This document shows positions 34,709 through 43,536 of a stretch of DNA of 64,000 bases, one piece after another. The position numbers and the translations under genes are program-made. Each line of letters starts with the position of its first letter. Position 1 is the first letter of the stretch. This stretch comes from an uncultured Bacilli bacterium. Lineage in GTDB: Bacteria > Bacillota_I > Bacilli_A > RFN20 > CAG-826. Location: contig CAJOMQ010000009.1 of the NCBI GenBank assembly GCA_905236715.1, positions 1-64,000 on the forward strand, written 5' to 3'. The notes beneath the pieces were generated by a model. That model ran no database searches. It saw only the letters and a program-made list of their open reading frames with translations, and was not told the DNA's origin.

Positions 34709-34813
34709 ATGTTAGGGTTTATCCCCCTGGCTCCTTGCAGAAAGGAGAAAAATATGCAGTACCTTTTGGTCCTGGTTATTATATTGCTAGTTATTTGCTT
34801 ACTAGTTAAGTAG
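34709..34813 (+). CDS. Leader ORF in frame with the peptide, unit 2a
   Basis: ATG at 34709 (after AGGAG) begins MLGFIP, and here an extra 11 bases put it in frame with the peptide, giving a 34-residue product ending in the 19-residue hydrophobic sequence. Either both forms are made or the leader only opens the mRNA. CTCCTT (34731-34736) can pair with the peptide's own AAGGAG (34742-34747), so ribosomes on the leader would free that site. Confidence 0.4.
   Translation: MLGFIPLAPCRKEKNMQYLLVLVIILLVICLLVK
34754..34813 (+). CDS. 19-residue hydrophobic membrane peptide, putative type I toxin (unit 2a)
   Basis: The product MQYLLVLVIILLVICLLVK is identical to copy 1, with four silent differences in the gene. 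The ribosome site AAGGAG lies 6 bases from the ATG. A minus-strand promoter and terminator follow as in copy 1. The pairing of CTCCTT with AAGGAG would keep the site closed until the leader is translated. A membrane toxin of the Ibs/TxpA kind is the best comparison; this is inferred from length, composition and layout. Confidence 0.75.
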   Translation: MQYLLVLVIILLVICLLVK

Positions 34814-34817
34814 ATAT

Positions 34818-34858
34818 AAAAAGGGGCTTGTGAACTGTGTCACAAGCACCTCAAACGC
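34818..34858 (-). ncRNA. Putative short antisense RNA, unit 2a
   Basis: Start near 34858 after TATAAT (34870-34865), hairpin GCTTGTGA (34826-34833) with TCACAAGC (34840-34847), end at the T-run about 34822-34818. Same design as 3905-3944. Confidence 0.5.
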
Positions 34859-34864
34859 AATATA

Positions 34865-34892
34865 ATTATAACACAGCCATTTTTCTTAGCAA
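34865..34892 (-). promoter_or_regulatory. Minus-strand promoter for antisense RNA, unit 2a
   Basis: TTGCTA (34892-34887), 16 bases, TATAAT (34870-34865) on the minus strand. Confidence 0.6.
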
Positions 34893-35036
34893 GGGGCCGG
34901 GAGGCCTTATTCAAGCTTATTAAATAAGTTATCCTCTCCATATGTTTTAATGAAGGGGCATGTTTGTCCCTCAGAATAGGAGACATATTTTTTATGTTCT
35001 GGCATTGCCGCTCCTGGCCTCTTGCTGGTGAAGTAT

Positions 35037-35084
35037 ATGGATTACCTATTGGTGATCCTAATGTTATTGTTGACAATATTATAG
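35037..35084 (+). CDS. 15-residue hydrophobic peptide, diverged homologue (unit 2b)
   Basis: MDYLLVILMLLLTIL shares M-x-Y-L-L-V with the 19-residue peptide and is again one hydrophobic stretch. It overlaps, in another frame, a leader ORF starting at 34994 (33 codons, to 35092) that has the conserved AGGAG. The ribosome site of the peptide itself (GGTG) is weak. A minus-strand TTGATT-16-TATAAT (35105-35078) overlaps its stop codon, so an antisense RNA would run through the whole ORF. It may be a working variant or a decaying copy. Confidence 0.5.
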   Translation: MDYLLVILMLLLTIL

Positions 35085-35105
35085 CACAGTAATTAATCCA
35101 ATCAA
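35078..35105 (-). promoter_or_regulatory. Minus-strand promoter, unit 2b
   Basis: TTGATT (35105-35100), 16 bases, TATAAT (35083-35078). The spacing is the same as in copies 1 and 2a. Confidence 0.45.
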
Positions 35106-35128
35106 GAGGCCTAAAGGCCTTATTCAAG

Positions 35129-35269
35129 AAATCATTATGCAAAAGGTATGGAATTAATTTGAGAAAAATAACCACGGACACTGACTAAATTTCCTAAAAA
35201 TCATTTTCTTCTGCCTAATGAGAAAAAGAGAAATTTCACCACTCAATAAGGAATATATCATTTATAGAT
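35129..35269. other. Intergenic spacer before the plus-strand operon
   Basis: AT-rich, no coding signal or strong hairpin seen. Confidence 0.5.
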
Positions 35270-35298
35270 TTGCTATAAAAATGATAAAGTGCTATGAT
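35270..35298 (+). promoter_or_regulatory. Promoter of the plus-strand ABC operon
   Basis: TTGCTA (35270-35275), 17 bases, TATGAT (35293-35298). Transcription would begin near 35305, leaving a leader of about 20 bases without a Shine-Dalgarno before the ATG at 35325. Confidence 0.55.
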
Positions 35299-35324
35299 AA
35301 CCACGCTTTGCAAAATTCATCTTT

Positions 35325-37514
35325 ATGATTTATTTAATTGCTTCGTTATCTCTCGTTGTGGTGTTCGGCACCACATGGTTAATACAAAAATTTTGTTCTG
35401 TAAAAGTAGAAAAATTAATTAATCGAAGAATTATTCCGATATTTTTATCCGCTTTATTTACCGCGCGATTTTTGTGCTATCAAGTACCACAGATAAAACA
35501 GAGCAATTTACAGGATTGGGTGTCCTTCCATGGACCGTTAAATCCTTTTTTAAATGCCATTGGCCAATTGTGTATTTGGTTGGAGATTGTTGCCATTATC
35601 TTCTTGTTGTGTCGGCCATGGTTTGGATTTAAAACTTTGAAATTTTATACCAAATTTATTTCTTCATCGATTTTCTTCACGTGTTTTGTGGGGTTATATC
35701 CGATGTTTGTCACAATGCAAGGCGATGTTTCAATGAGCACATTATATTTCCTTTTGCCGATGGAGATTGGTGCATGCCTTGGTTATTGTGGATATTTTGT
35801 CATGCGTGATTGGCATATACATATTTCTAAGCATTCTTATTTAGAAGTCATATTAGCTCCTATCGGTTTATCCTTTTTTGCTTTACAACCTTTTACGTTG
35901 ATGTTTTTCTTCGGATTAGGAAAACCATATTACACACCTTATGATTTATCTGTTTATCACCGTTTTTTCTTATATTTCGTTTTGGCGGTGATTCCTTTAA
36001 TGATTTATTTCTTTACACGGAACGCTCATATCGATAAAAGGCGTTTTGTTGTTATTTTTATCACTATTGCTACTTTGACTAATTTCATGAATTATTACAA
36101 ATATGATGATTTTTTAAAGCCATGGAATTGGCCTTGGCATCTTTGTAATATTGCCATGTTTATCATTCCTATTGTCGTTATTTTTAATGCAAAGAAATTA
36201 TTCTATTTCACTTATTTTATCAATGTGTTTGGAGCTTTGATGGCGATGTTTATGCCTAATTATGAAGAGACTTACACTATTTTCAATCCAGCGATAAGTC
36301 AATTCTGGGTCAACCATATGATGGCGTATATGATGCCATTATTATGTGTGGCCTTAAAATTATATGATCGCCCTAAATTAAAAGAATTTTTTATCTCGAT
36401 GGGATGGTTTGCTCTATATTACGTAATTGTTTTATTCTTAAATCCCATTTTTGGAGCGTATGGACACGAGACCGACTTCTTCTTTATCAATTCTGATTTT
36501 ATTGCCGATAAATTGGGTAACTGGGCTAATCGAATTTTCCTCATACAGGCATCTTTTACTATCAATGGCAAAGAATTGGTTTTCCACCCGTTATATCAAA
36601 CATTATATTTCGTCATCTATTTTGCTATTGGCTTTGGAATGTGGTTTATTTATCAACTCGGTTTTGATATTGCCGATAGTCATTATGAAATACATCTAAA
36701 ATTAAGAGGAATTAGACAAGATAAAATCGTCTTAAAAAGTGCATTAAATGGAAGGGAGATTACACAACCTATGGAAGATAACGCAGGCATTAAATTAGAA
36801 CTGAAAGGTTTTTCCAAAAAATATGGTATGAATAGACATTACGCTGTTCATGATGCAAATTTGTCAGTCAATGGCGGTGAAGTATTTGGTTTTTTAGGCC
36901 CCAATGGCGCTGGTAAATCCACGATTATCAAATCAATCGTCGGTATTCAACCTATCAGCGAAGGAGAAATCTATATTTGCGGATATAATGTCAAAGCCCA
37001 ACCGGTTATGGCCAAAAGACAGATAGGCTTTGTCCCTGACCACTATGCCTTATATGAAAAATTGACAGGCCGTGAATATCTCAATTACATCGCGGATATT
37101 TACGAAGTGAACAAAGAAGAAAGAGATGCTCGTTTAAATGAATATATCCATTTATTTGAATTAGAGGAATCGATTGATAACAAAATCAAAACATATTCTC
37201 ATGGTATGAAACAAAAGGTGACAATTATCGCCGCGTTGGTACATGACCCAAAAGTGTGGATATTAGACGAGCCTTTGACCGGTTTAGATCCCACATCTAT
37301 TTTCCAAGTCAAGGAATGTATGCGAAGACACGCGCAAGCGGGAAATATCGTCTTCTTCTCTTCTCACTTGATTGATATTGTCGAAAAATTATGCGATCGA
37401 ATTGCCATTATCAAACATGGGGAAATTCAATGTGTTAAAGATGTCAAAGATATCGAAAATAGCGAAGAATCATTAGAACAATTCTATATGCGTGTTATCG
37501 GAGAAAATAAATAA
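35325..37514 (+). CDS. YwaF-like integral membrane domain fused to an ABC transporter ATPase
   Basis: 729 residues in one frame. Residues 1-475 contain about 12 hydrophobic segments; the block WPWHLCNIAMF (near 270) followed by FYFTYFINVFGALMAMFMPNY is the hallmark of YwaF/TIGR02206 membrane proteins (role unknown). From about 485 comes a complete ABC-2-type ATPase: Walker A GPNGAGKST (near 525), signature YSHGMKQKV (near 624), Walker B VWILDEPLTGLDP. YwaF proteins and ABC ATPases are normally separate. With the permease gene 5 bases downstream the product should be half of an exporter or membrane-remodelling transporter. No ribosome site is visible. Substrate unknown. Confidence 0.82.
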   Translation: MIYLIASLSLVVVFGTTWLIQKFCSVKVEKLINRRIIPIFLSALFTARFLCYQVPQIKQSNLQDWVSFHGPLNPFLNAIGQLCIWLEIVAIIFLLCRPWFGFKTLKFYTKFISSSIFFTCFVGLYPMFVTMQGDVSMSTLYFLLPMEIGACLGYCGYFVMRDWHIHISKHSYLEVILAPIGLSFFALQPFTLMFFFGLGKPYYTPYDLSVYHRFFLYFVLAVIPLMIYFFTRNAHIDKRRFVVIFITIATLTNFMNYYKYDDFLKPWNWPWHLCNIAMFIIPIVVIFNAKKLFYFTYFINVFGALMAMFMPNYEETYTIFNPAISQFWVNHMMAYMMPLLCVALKLYDRPKLKEFFISMGWFALYYVIVLFLNPIFGAYGHETDFFFINSDFIADKLGNWANRIFLIQASFTINGKELVFHPLYQTLYFVIYFAIGFGMWFIYQLGFDIADSHYEIHLKLRGIRQDKIVLKSALNGREITQPMEDNAGIKLELKGFSKKYGMNRHYAVHDANLSVNGGEVFGFLGPNGAGKSTIIKSIVGIQPISEGEIYICGYNVKAQPVMAKRQIGFVPDHYALYEKLTGREYLNYIADIYEVNKEERDARLNEYIHLFELEESIDNKIKTYSHGMKQKVTIIAALVHDPKVWILDEPLTGLDPTSIFQVKECMRRHAQAGNIVFFSSHLIDIVEKLCDRIAIIKHGEIQCVKDVKDIENSEESLEQFYMRVIGENK

Positions 37515-37519
37515 AACAG

Positions 37520-39190
37520 ATGAAAAATTTTTGGCCTTTAGTTTTCATGCAGTTCCACGATAAGCTCGACTTTTCGTGGACAAAAAGCAAAAAAACCTTC
37601 ATTCAAAAGGTCGTTTTCTTCGCCCTTAAATTCCTCCTCATCGGAGGTGGAGTTTTTGGTTTATTAGCTCTTTTAAATAGTTTGATGATTATTTATAAGA
37701 GTGAAGTAGTGAATTTCTATATTGTCTTCTTCTCTTTGATGTTTGTTTTAAATATCATCAGTATCACAATTGGTTTGACAAAATCATTATATTTTGCTGA
37801 CGACAACAAAGTATTGGTGACTTTACCTGTTAATTCTTCAGCACTATTTTTCTCGAAAATTATTGTCTATTGGTTTTTCCAAATCAAAAAGGATTTTGAC
37901 ATTCTAATTCCCGTGACCCTCGGGGTTTTCTTATTTGGTGTATCCACGAATGTTATCAATATCGGCTCTTTGTTTTATATGTTTATCATTTTAGTGATCA
38001 ACACGATTGTTTTAATTTTCTTGGGGTCATTATTATCCATTCCCACTTTATATTTATATAAACTGATGAAAGATGTCCCCGTTGTGGAATTGATATTTGT
38101 CATTTTATTAGTGACCGCTTTTACAGTGATAGCTATTTTATTAATCCATGCCATCCCAGAAAATATCGATTTAATTAACCAGTGGCCAATGATTCGCTCT
38201 GGTCTTAATACTTGGATTAATAATTTTAAAACCTACGTTTATCCATTAGCTTTCATCGTGCGCTTGATGAGTGGGGAATTAAATGGACAATTAGTGTACA
38301 CAATTAATGGGCAAACATTGTGGATGAGTGCCATATTCTTGGGTATTGCTATCATTTTGGGAGCCATTGTCTATTTGGCTATCAAGCCCTTTTATTTCAC
38401 AATGATGACCAAGACTAATGAATTTAACAAATCATTAATCGACAATCCTAAACAAAATAAAGTCCATCATAAATACATCACTTTTGCCAATAAGGAGATG
38501 AAATTATCCTTCCGAGATTTTGATGTATCAGCCTCTTATATTGCTATTTATATCATTGTGCCTATCTTGCTATATTTTATTAATAAAATTTATGGGGCTA
38601 TCAATACTTCAAGATTGGGAAATACAATGATTTTAGCTTTCTCTATATTGTTAACAATATTACCATTCTTGGCTTCCAATAGTCTCATTGCCACTTTATA
38701 TTCCAAAGAAGGACGAGCAGCCTATATCAAAAAGACCAAACCTATTGATCCTTTATGGCCTTTGATTTCTAAAGTTTTATTCAATTTGATTTTTTCCATC
38801 CCCTCCATCATTGCTTGTATGGTGATAATGGGCTTATTAGTAGATGTTCCCGTTTGGGGATGCGTGGTAATCGGCATCAGTGTTTTATTAATTCAATATG
38901 GCCATATTTTCTATTCCGCGGGATTAGATTTGATGAACCCCCAAAATGAAGTCTACGCCACCGATGGTGAACAAATAAATAATCCCAATGAAAATAAAGC
39001 GACTGTGGTTGGTTTTATTGTCGCTATTATCTATGCGATTTTAGCTTTTGTCTTTATTCAAGAAGCTTATCGGGTAAATGGGTCAATTGATATGGCGTTT
39101 ATACGTTTGCTAATTATCGCTATTGGTTTTTTCGCCTCCACTATTCTCTTGTTTGTCTTAAAAGTGCGGGCGTTTTATTATGAGAAATAG
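37520..39190 (+). CDS. ABC transporter permease, partner of the YwaF-ATPase
   Basis: 556 residues with about ten to twelve membrane segments grouped in two halves separated by a soluble part (about 295-330, KTNEFNKSLIDNPKQNKVHHKY). It resembles the large permeases encoded next to ABC-2 ATPases in Firmicutes. The ATG follows the previous stop by 5 bases, so the two are translated together. Export substrate unknown; the lipoprotein genes downstream may be cargo or accessory. Confidence 0.78.
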   Translation: MKNFWPLVFMQFHDKLDFSWTKSKKTFIQKVVFFALKFLLIGGGVFGLLALLNSLMIIYKSEVVNFYIVFFSLMFVLNIISITIGLTKSLYFADDNKVLVTLPVNSSALFFSKIIVYWFFQIKKDFDILIPVTLGVFLFGVSTNVINIGSLFYMFIILVINTIVLIFLGSLLSIPTLYLYKLMKDVPVVELIFVILLVTAFTVIAILLIHAIPENIDLINQWPMIRSGLNTWINNFKTYVYPLAFIVRLMSGELNGQLVYTINGQTLWMSAIFLGIAIILGAIVYLAIKPFYFTMMTKTNEFNKSLIDNPKQNKVHHKYITFANKEMKLSFRDFDVSASYIAIYIIVPILLYFINKIYGAINTSRLGNTMILAFSILLTILPFLASNSLIATLYSKEGRAAYIKKTKPIDPLWPLISKVLFNLIFSIPSIIACMVIMGLLVDVPVWGCVVIGISVLLIQYGHIFYSAGLDLMNPQNEVYATDGEQINNPNENKATVVGFIVAIIYAILAFVFIQEAYRVNGSIDMAFIRLLIIAIGFFASTILLFVLKVRAFYYEK

Positions 39191-39209
39191 AAAGGGTTAA
39201 TGTGACAAA

Positions 39210-39656
39210 ATGAAAAAATCGACAATATTAGCGTTAGTTATAGTTTACATTGTCTCCTTTCTTGTGGTAGGTTTATTAGGAATCGCGATAAAAGGATATA
39301 ATCCTATTATCTATGTCGATGATATCGTCGTCAGCGATCCCGATAATGGCGCATTTATGAAATATCGTGGGCAATTTGAAAACTTCGATTATTATTACAC
39401 CTCTGTCATTACCGAAAATCACGCCACTATGCGTATCATGGCGCAAGCAAAACCTGAAAATACTAATTACCCTAATCTCGATTTTGAAGTTGAAAATGAT
39501 GAAAATTATGAATTCAAAATTGAAGAAGGTAAATATGGCATTGTCAGTTTTCAAAATTTAATAAAAGGAACACCAGTCACTTGTCGAATTACCATCAAAT
39601 CGACAGATGGAAAAAAATTACAAAAAGTGGTTGGTATTACTTGTGGCTATATGTAG
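39210..39656 (+). CDS. Small membrane-anchored extracytoplasmic protein, unknown
   Basis: 148 residues: one N-terminal membrane helix (ILALVIVYIVSFLVVGLLGIA), no lipobox, then about 115 mostly beta-type residues. YVDDIVVSDPDNGAF and YRGQFENFDYYYTSV hint at a small sandwich. It lies 19 bases after the permease and 30 before a lipoprotein gene in the same operon, so it may be an accessory subunit of the transporter. No family recognised. Confidence 0.6.
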   Translation: MKKSTILALVIVYIVSFLVVGLLGIAIKGYNPIIYVDDIVVSDPDNGAFMKYRGQFENFDYYYTSVITENHATMRIMAQAKPENTNYPNLDFEVENDENYEFKIEEGKYGIVSFQNLIKGTPVTCRITIKSTDGKKLQKVVGITCGYM

Positions 39657-39686
39657 TTAAATTTATCAAAGGAGATTAAAAACAAA

Positions 39687-41786
39687 ATGAAAAGAAAATT
39701 TAACACCTTAATGGTTCTTTCTTCCGCTTTATTAGCGATGAGTGCTTTAGTGGGTTGTCAACAAAACAACAATATAAGTTCCAGCACTTCTGATGAAGAA
39801 TCATCTTCCACTTCATCATCTCAACAAGGAGATGTCTATTATCTCACCGCGGTAGGCCAAAACGCTAACTATGCGAAATATTTGAGCAATATCGCTATTG
39901 ATTCCAGTCGTGATGACGGATTTAAAGTACGTAACAGCCAATTCCGTGTTGGTGATGATAATTCCTTCCAATTCAAACCCATTCTTACTGTGGTTGATGA
40001 TGATTTTTTACCCGTTAGTAGTGATCGGTGGGACAAACCATTCGATATTAAGGTAGAAGTGAAAAATGGTGATAATTATGTCAATGCTGAAACAAGCTTA
40101 TACGAAATCGTCGATGATAAGGAATGTATCATTAATTTTGCCGAAGAGGCGGTTGGAAAAACCTTTAGATTAACCGTTGTTCCCACTGGCATTAGTGAAG
40201 AAAGCAAAACGAATTTTACTAAAGTATTAGAATTTGATGTCGTGGATGGATATAACGTCTATGATGCGAAAGAAATCAGTTTATTAGAGACACGTCAAAG
40301 CAAAGACAATAGCGAAGAAATGGAATTGGATGCTTGGCCTAATTTTAAAACTGCCCACAATATTGATCCTGATTTAGCACCCAAAAATCTCATCTTGCAA
40401 AGCGATATAAGAATCACTTTAGATGATTTACCAGCAGAAGTTCTTTACGACGCAAATAAACACGGTGAAACTTATAAGGGCACCATGAGAGACTGGTCAG
40501 CCATCTATACTTTAGATACAAATAGAGAGATCACTTTATTTGGTAATTATTTCCAATTTGATTTTTCTAATTTGCCTTTGATTACTTACTATGATTCGGG
40601 TTCTCATGTCAATTCTCATTCCGAATTATTTGCGGTACAAAAGGGTTCTTTCACCTTACAAGATATTAATGTCACCGGTAATTCGAAATACGCCACCAAA
40701 GATGGCGAAGATAAATATGCTGGTGGTTTGATGTTATTAAAAGCAAGAGATGCTTGTGAAGAAATCAACACTAATAACATCTTAGCAAGAGATTGTTTTA
40801 TCACGATGATGGGCGAAAATACCACGACCGCAAAAGGTTATGTTGATTATGCCATCAATGATTGTAAATTCTCCAATAATTACAATTCATTCTTATATAA
40901 CTGGTCCGGTGTTATGACCGCCAAAAACACTGATTTTGTTAAAGTAGGTGGCCCGATTGTCATTCAAGACCACACGAATGTTTCTAGTGGCGAAAAATAT
41001 GAATCAGATGACTATACCACCATTAATGGTAAAACATCAAAAACCATCTTCAACAATTGTAAACTAGACAATTATGTCGCTGGATCGGAAGCTTGGTTTG
41101 TTCAATTTGGTGCCGATACAATTCTCGGACAAATTAAAGGTTTATCAGATCTTTATTCCTATCATTTTGGCTTAACATTCTTATATGATGCCGATCAACA
41201 CAAGCCTGTCACCACCGCAGCTCCTGTGCAAACTATCAACTTTATTGCCATCAATAAATCTGGTAATGCTGAAGGCCCCACCGTTGAACCTGCTTGTGGT
41301 GAAATAATCATCAATAACGATACCGAAGAAAATGATTTCAATTATTCCCAACCCACTTTAGATGATTGCTATGCGGCCGCCACAGCACAAGCATTTGCCC
41401 AAGCAATCGCTGATGCGGGCACCGATCCTGCCAAATTGATGGAAGTAGCCAATGCATTTAACGTACCATATAATAGTGAGGGTACTGACTTAGTAGACAA
41501 TTTAACCGCCAAAGGTGTGGAATTACAAGAAGCCGCCAAAGTTTATATCACTCACGCTACCTTAAGAGGAGTTAATGCTGCTGGTGGTCCTGTCTTTGAA
41601 AGCGGAAAAGATTTTGCTTATTTTGATGGTTCGCACACATATTTGCAACCTCTTGATAATGCGCGCACCGGTGCCACTGATCCCATTTCCGAGACTGCTG
41701 ATTTTGGCACTAAAGCTACTCATTGTACCGCTTTATACTATAACGGTATGATGATTATCTTAGGAATGGATAAATTGTCTGCTTAA
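39687..41786 (+). CDS. Large surface lipoprotein, probably beta-helix, unknown
   Basis: 699 residues. Lipobox LVGC with Cys24, then a Ser-rich linker (SSTSDEESSSTSSSQQ). A first domain (50-210) has Ig-like strands. The middle (about 230-460) has beta-helix-like turns (FTLQDINVTGNSKYATK, CFITMMGENT, CKFSNNYNSFLYNWSGVMTAKNTDF). The C-terminus (about 540-690) is helical then compact. No catalytic residues recognised. Expressed with the YwaF-ABC exporter, it may be exported or organised by it. A strong terminator follows. Confidence 0.65.
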   Translation: MKRKFNTLMVLSSALLAMSALVGCQQNNNISSSTSDEESSSTSSSQQGDVYYLTAVGQNANYAKYLSNIAIDSSRDDGFKVRNSQFRVGDDNSFQFKPILTVVDDDFLPVSSDRWDKPFDIKVEVKNGDNYVNAETSLYEIVDDKECIINFAEEAVGKTFRLTVVPTGISEESKTNFTKVLEFDVVDGYNVYDAKEISLLETRQSKDNSEEMELDAWPNFKTAHNIDPDLAPKNLILQSDIRITLDDLPAEVLYDANKHGETYKGTMRDWSAIYTLDTNREITLFGNYFQFDFSNLPLITYYDSGSHVNSHSELFAVQKGSFTLQDINVTGNSKYATKDGEDKYAGGLMLLKARDACEEINTNNILARDCFITMMGENTTTAKGYVDYAINDCKFSNNYNSFLYNWSGVMTAKNTDFVKVGGPIVIQDHTNVSSGEKYESDDYTTINGKTSKTIFNNCKLDNYVAGSEAWFVQFGADTILGQIKGLSDLYSYHFGLTFLYDADQHKPVTTAAPVQTINFIAINKSGNAEGPTVEPACGEIIINNDTEENDFNYSQPTLDDCYAAATAQAFAQAIADAGTDPAKLMEVANAFNVPYNSEGTDLVDNLTAKGVELQEAAKVYITHATLRGVNAAGGPVFESGKDFAYFDGSHTYLQPLDNARTGATDPISETADFGTKATHCTALYYNGMMIILGMDKLSA

Positions 41787-41808
41787 TTAGACAAAATAAA
41801 AAAAATTA

Positions 41809-41832
41809 GGAAGTCTATGACTTCCTTTTTTA
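41809..41832 (+). terminator. Bidirectional terminator between convergent operons
   Basis: GGAAGTC-TAT-GACTTCC followed by TTTTTT on the plus strand and preceded by an A-run, so it can end both the plus operon and the minus glucoside operon. Confidence 0.85.
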
Positions 41833-41844
41833 TTAATAAGCTTT

Positions 41845-43536
41845 TTATAAAACAGTAATATTATGCCCGTATTGGGAAGTATCTTTTAAGATGTAAGTCG
41901 CACCCGTTACTTCTCCACTATTTTCAAAAACCACATTATTAGTGTATTCATTTTGATAATTGGAATAAGAAGCAGTTAATCTTTCTCCATAAAGAGAAAA
42001 ATCTTGGAAAGTAACATTATTCACATAATGGGCAACTTGGGGATATTCGCTTCTATTTTCTAAGGAACCACGAACGGAAACAATTGGATGTTGTATACCA
42101 CGATTTACTTTGACGTTTTTAATTAATATGGTATCCACACTACCGAGAGAAGTTTTCTTTTGTACTTCACTCCATGTTGGCGAATACATACAAGAAATAT
42201 CGACAAGATAGCGATTGCCATTACCTTGTCCCATATCAGCGTTTTCAATGGTAATGCCATCATATTTGACATTTGTCAGATTAGCGTTATTGGAATTATG
42301 AATGGAAATCGGTGCTAAATGGGTCGCTTTGGTGATCGTAATATTAGTAAAAGCAATATCATTCATCACTTCCCCTACGCATTCATAACCAATTTCCATA
42401 CATTGGGCTAAGTCGTTATAAATCATGCAATCAGAGAAATGGACATGATTCGTGGTACCTTCTTGGCTCCTATCTGACCATCTTGGATAATTTTTCACCA
42501 CTAAAGAATCATCCCAAGAACGGACAAAAGAATTAGAAACATTGACATTTTGGCAAGATTGAATAGAGATTCCATCCCCATTAGCGCGGGAAGAGATAAT
42601 TTTTGTATTATTGATGGTCACCCCATTACAAAAATACATGTTATAACACCATCCGGCGGGATCTAAAATGCCAATGGAATCAAATTCCACATTATTACAA
42701 TAATTAAAATCAATGGGTACTGTCACTTCACCAGTGCTCGCGTTTCTGACAAATGTAGAACCATCAATAAAACCAGGGCCAAGTATTTTGATATTTGATT
42801 TTTGATAAGCATTAAATTTGGCCCGCACAATTGCCCCTTCTTCTAAATAAACCGTTTGATTAGAAGACAATTCAATGACATTACTACCATTTATGCGATT
42901 ATCGTTATTTTTATCATGCACACCAGGTCCAAAATATAAAGAATTACTCGCGTTATATCCACTATCTTTTAATTCGTTGACAAATAAGTGGAGAATCGCT
43001 CCATTTTTAAATTCAATAATATATTGACCGGGTGTATTAATGGTAAAAATACATACGCGATAATCTTCATCAAGTGAATAGGAAACATTTCTTCCTAAAG
43101 GAGATATTTTACAAACACCCAAATATTTGAAAGTGGTCTGTAATTGAAAAGTAATTTCTCCTTCAATAGAAACACTAGCTACCGCGGCATCCGCGCGAGT
43201 CGCAGCGTCGGGAGAAAATGAATGGACATTATTCACTTTGACAGAATAAAGAGGAATTCTTTCTCCCGCCACGAATAAACGCATATTTGATGTATAATAA
43301 TTCACTCCATTTACTTGCGAAGCAAAGCTAATTTTATTTCTTTTTTTCGTATCCTTTGGATCATCTTTATAAGAAAGATAATCAGAAGGTAAAACAATAA
43401 AACCTTCCTCATCTTTTTGAAGATCTTTTTCTCCCCCGCTAGAACTAGAAGAATTGGAATTATCTATTGGTTGAATCGCGCAAGAAGAGAGAAGAAATAA
43501 AGGAAATAAGGCATATATTAAATGATGTTTTATCAT
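41845..43536 (-). CDS. Beta-helix glycoside hydrolase lipoprotein (clan GH-N, GH28/GH49-like)
   Basis: 563 residues. Lipobox LSSC (Cys19). An N-terminal sandwich (about 50-190) is followed by LYFGPGVHDKN and VYLEEGAIVRAKF, the usual entry to this kind of right-handed beta-helix. The active-site region reads ILDPAGWCYNMYFC, RANGDGISIQSC and SWDDSLVVKN: an Asp-Gly and an Asp-Asp pair placed as in GH28/GH49 enzymes. The 55567-58212 protein is a clear paralogue. With GH65 phosphorylases in the same operon an alpha-glucan substrate such as dextran (GH49) fits better than pectin, but this is inference. It overlaps the upstream fusion gene by 4 bases. Confidence 0.72.
   Translation of the reverse strand: MIKHHLIYALFPLFLLSSCAIQPIDNSNSSSSSGGEKDLQKDEEGFIVLPSDYLSYKDDPKDTKKRNKISFASQVNGVNYYTSNMRLFVAGERIPLYSVKVNNVHSFSPDAATRADAAVASVSIEGEITFQLQTTFKYLGVCKISPLGRNVSYSLDEDYRVCIFTINTPGQYIIEFKNGAILHLFVNELKDSGYNASNSLYFGPGVHDKNNDNRINGSNVIELSSNQTVYLEEGAIVRAKFNAYQKSNIKILGPGFIDGSTFVRNASTGEVTVPIDFNYCNNVEFDSIGILDPAGWCYNMYFCNGVTINNTKIISSRANGDGISIQSCQNVNVSNSFVRSWDDSLVVKNYPRWSDRSQEGTTNHVHFSDCMIYNDLAQCMEIGYECVGEVMNDIAFTNITITKATHLAPISIHNSNNANLTNVKYDGITIENADMGQGNGNRYLVDISCMYSPTWSEVQKKTSLGSVDTILIKNVKVNRGIQHPIVSVRGSLENRSEYPQVAHYVNNVTFQDFSLYGERLTASYSNYQNEYTNNVVFENSGEVTGATYILKDTSQYGHNITVL

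Larger units (their letters stand above)
34628..35128 (+). repeat. Small-hydrophobic-peptide element, copy 2: tandem units 2a and 2b
   Basis: Unit 2a (34628-34915) matches copy 1 from the promoter through the GGCC hairpin. Unit 2b (about 34921-35128) repeats the leader (GGGGCATGTTTGTCCCTCAG, then AGGAGACAT) and encodes a diverged peptide. Both units end with the same 14 bases AGGCCTTATTCAAG (34902-34915 and 35115-35128), showing tandem duplication. The hairpin AGGCCT-AA-AGGCCT at 35107-35120 is a likely plus-strand terminator. Confidence 0.75.

Noticed and set aside
3728-35128. The repeated element as an insertion sequence or MITE
   Set aside because: No terminal inverted repeats or target duplications seen, and the differences within the ORF are all silent.
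34840-35181. 113-residue minus-strand ORF across element copy 2
   Set aside because: It crosses hairpins and promoters of the element, has no ribosome site or family pattern, and the conserved silent changes support the plus-strand peptide.
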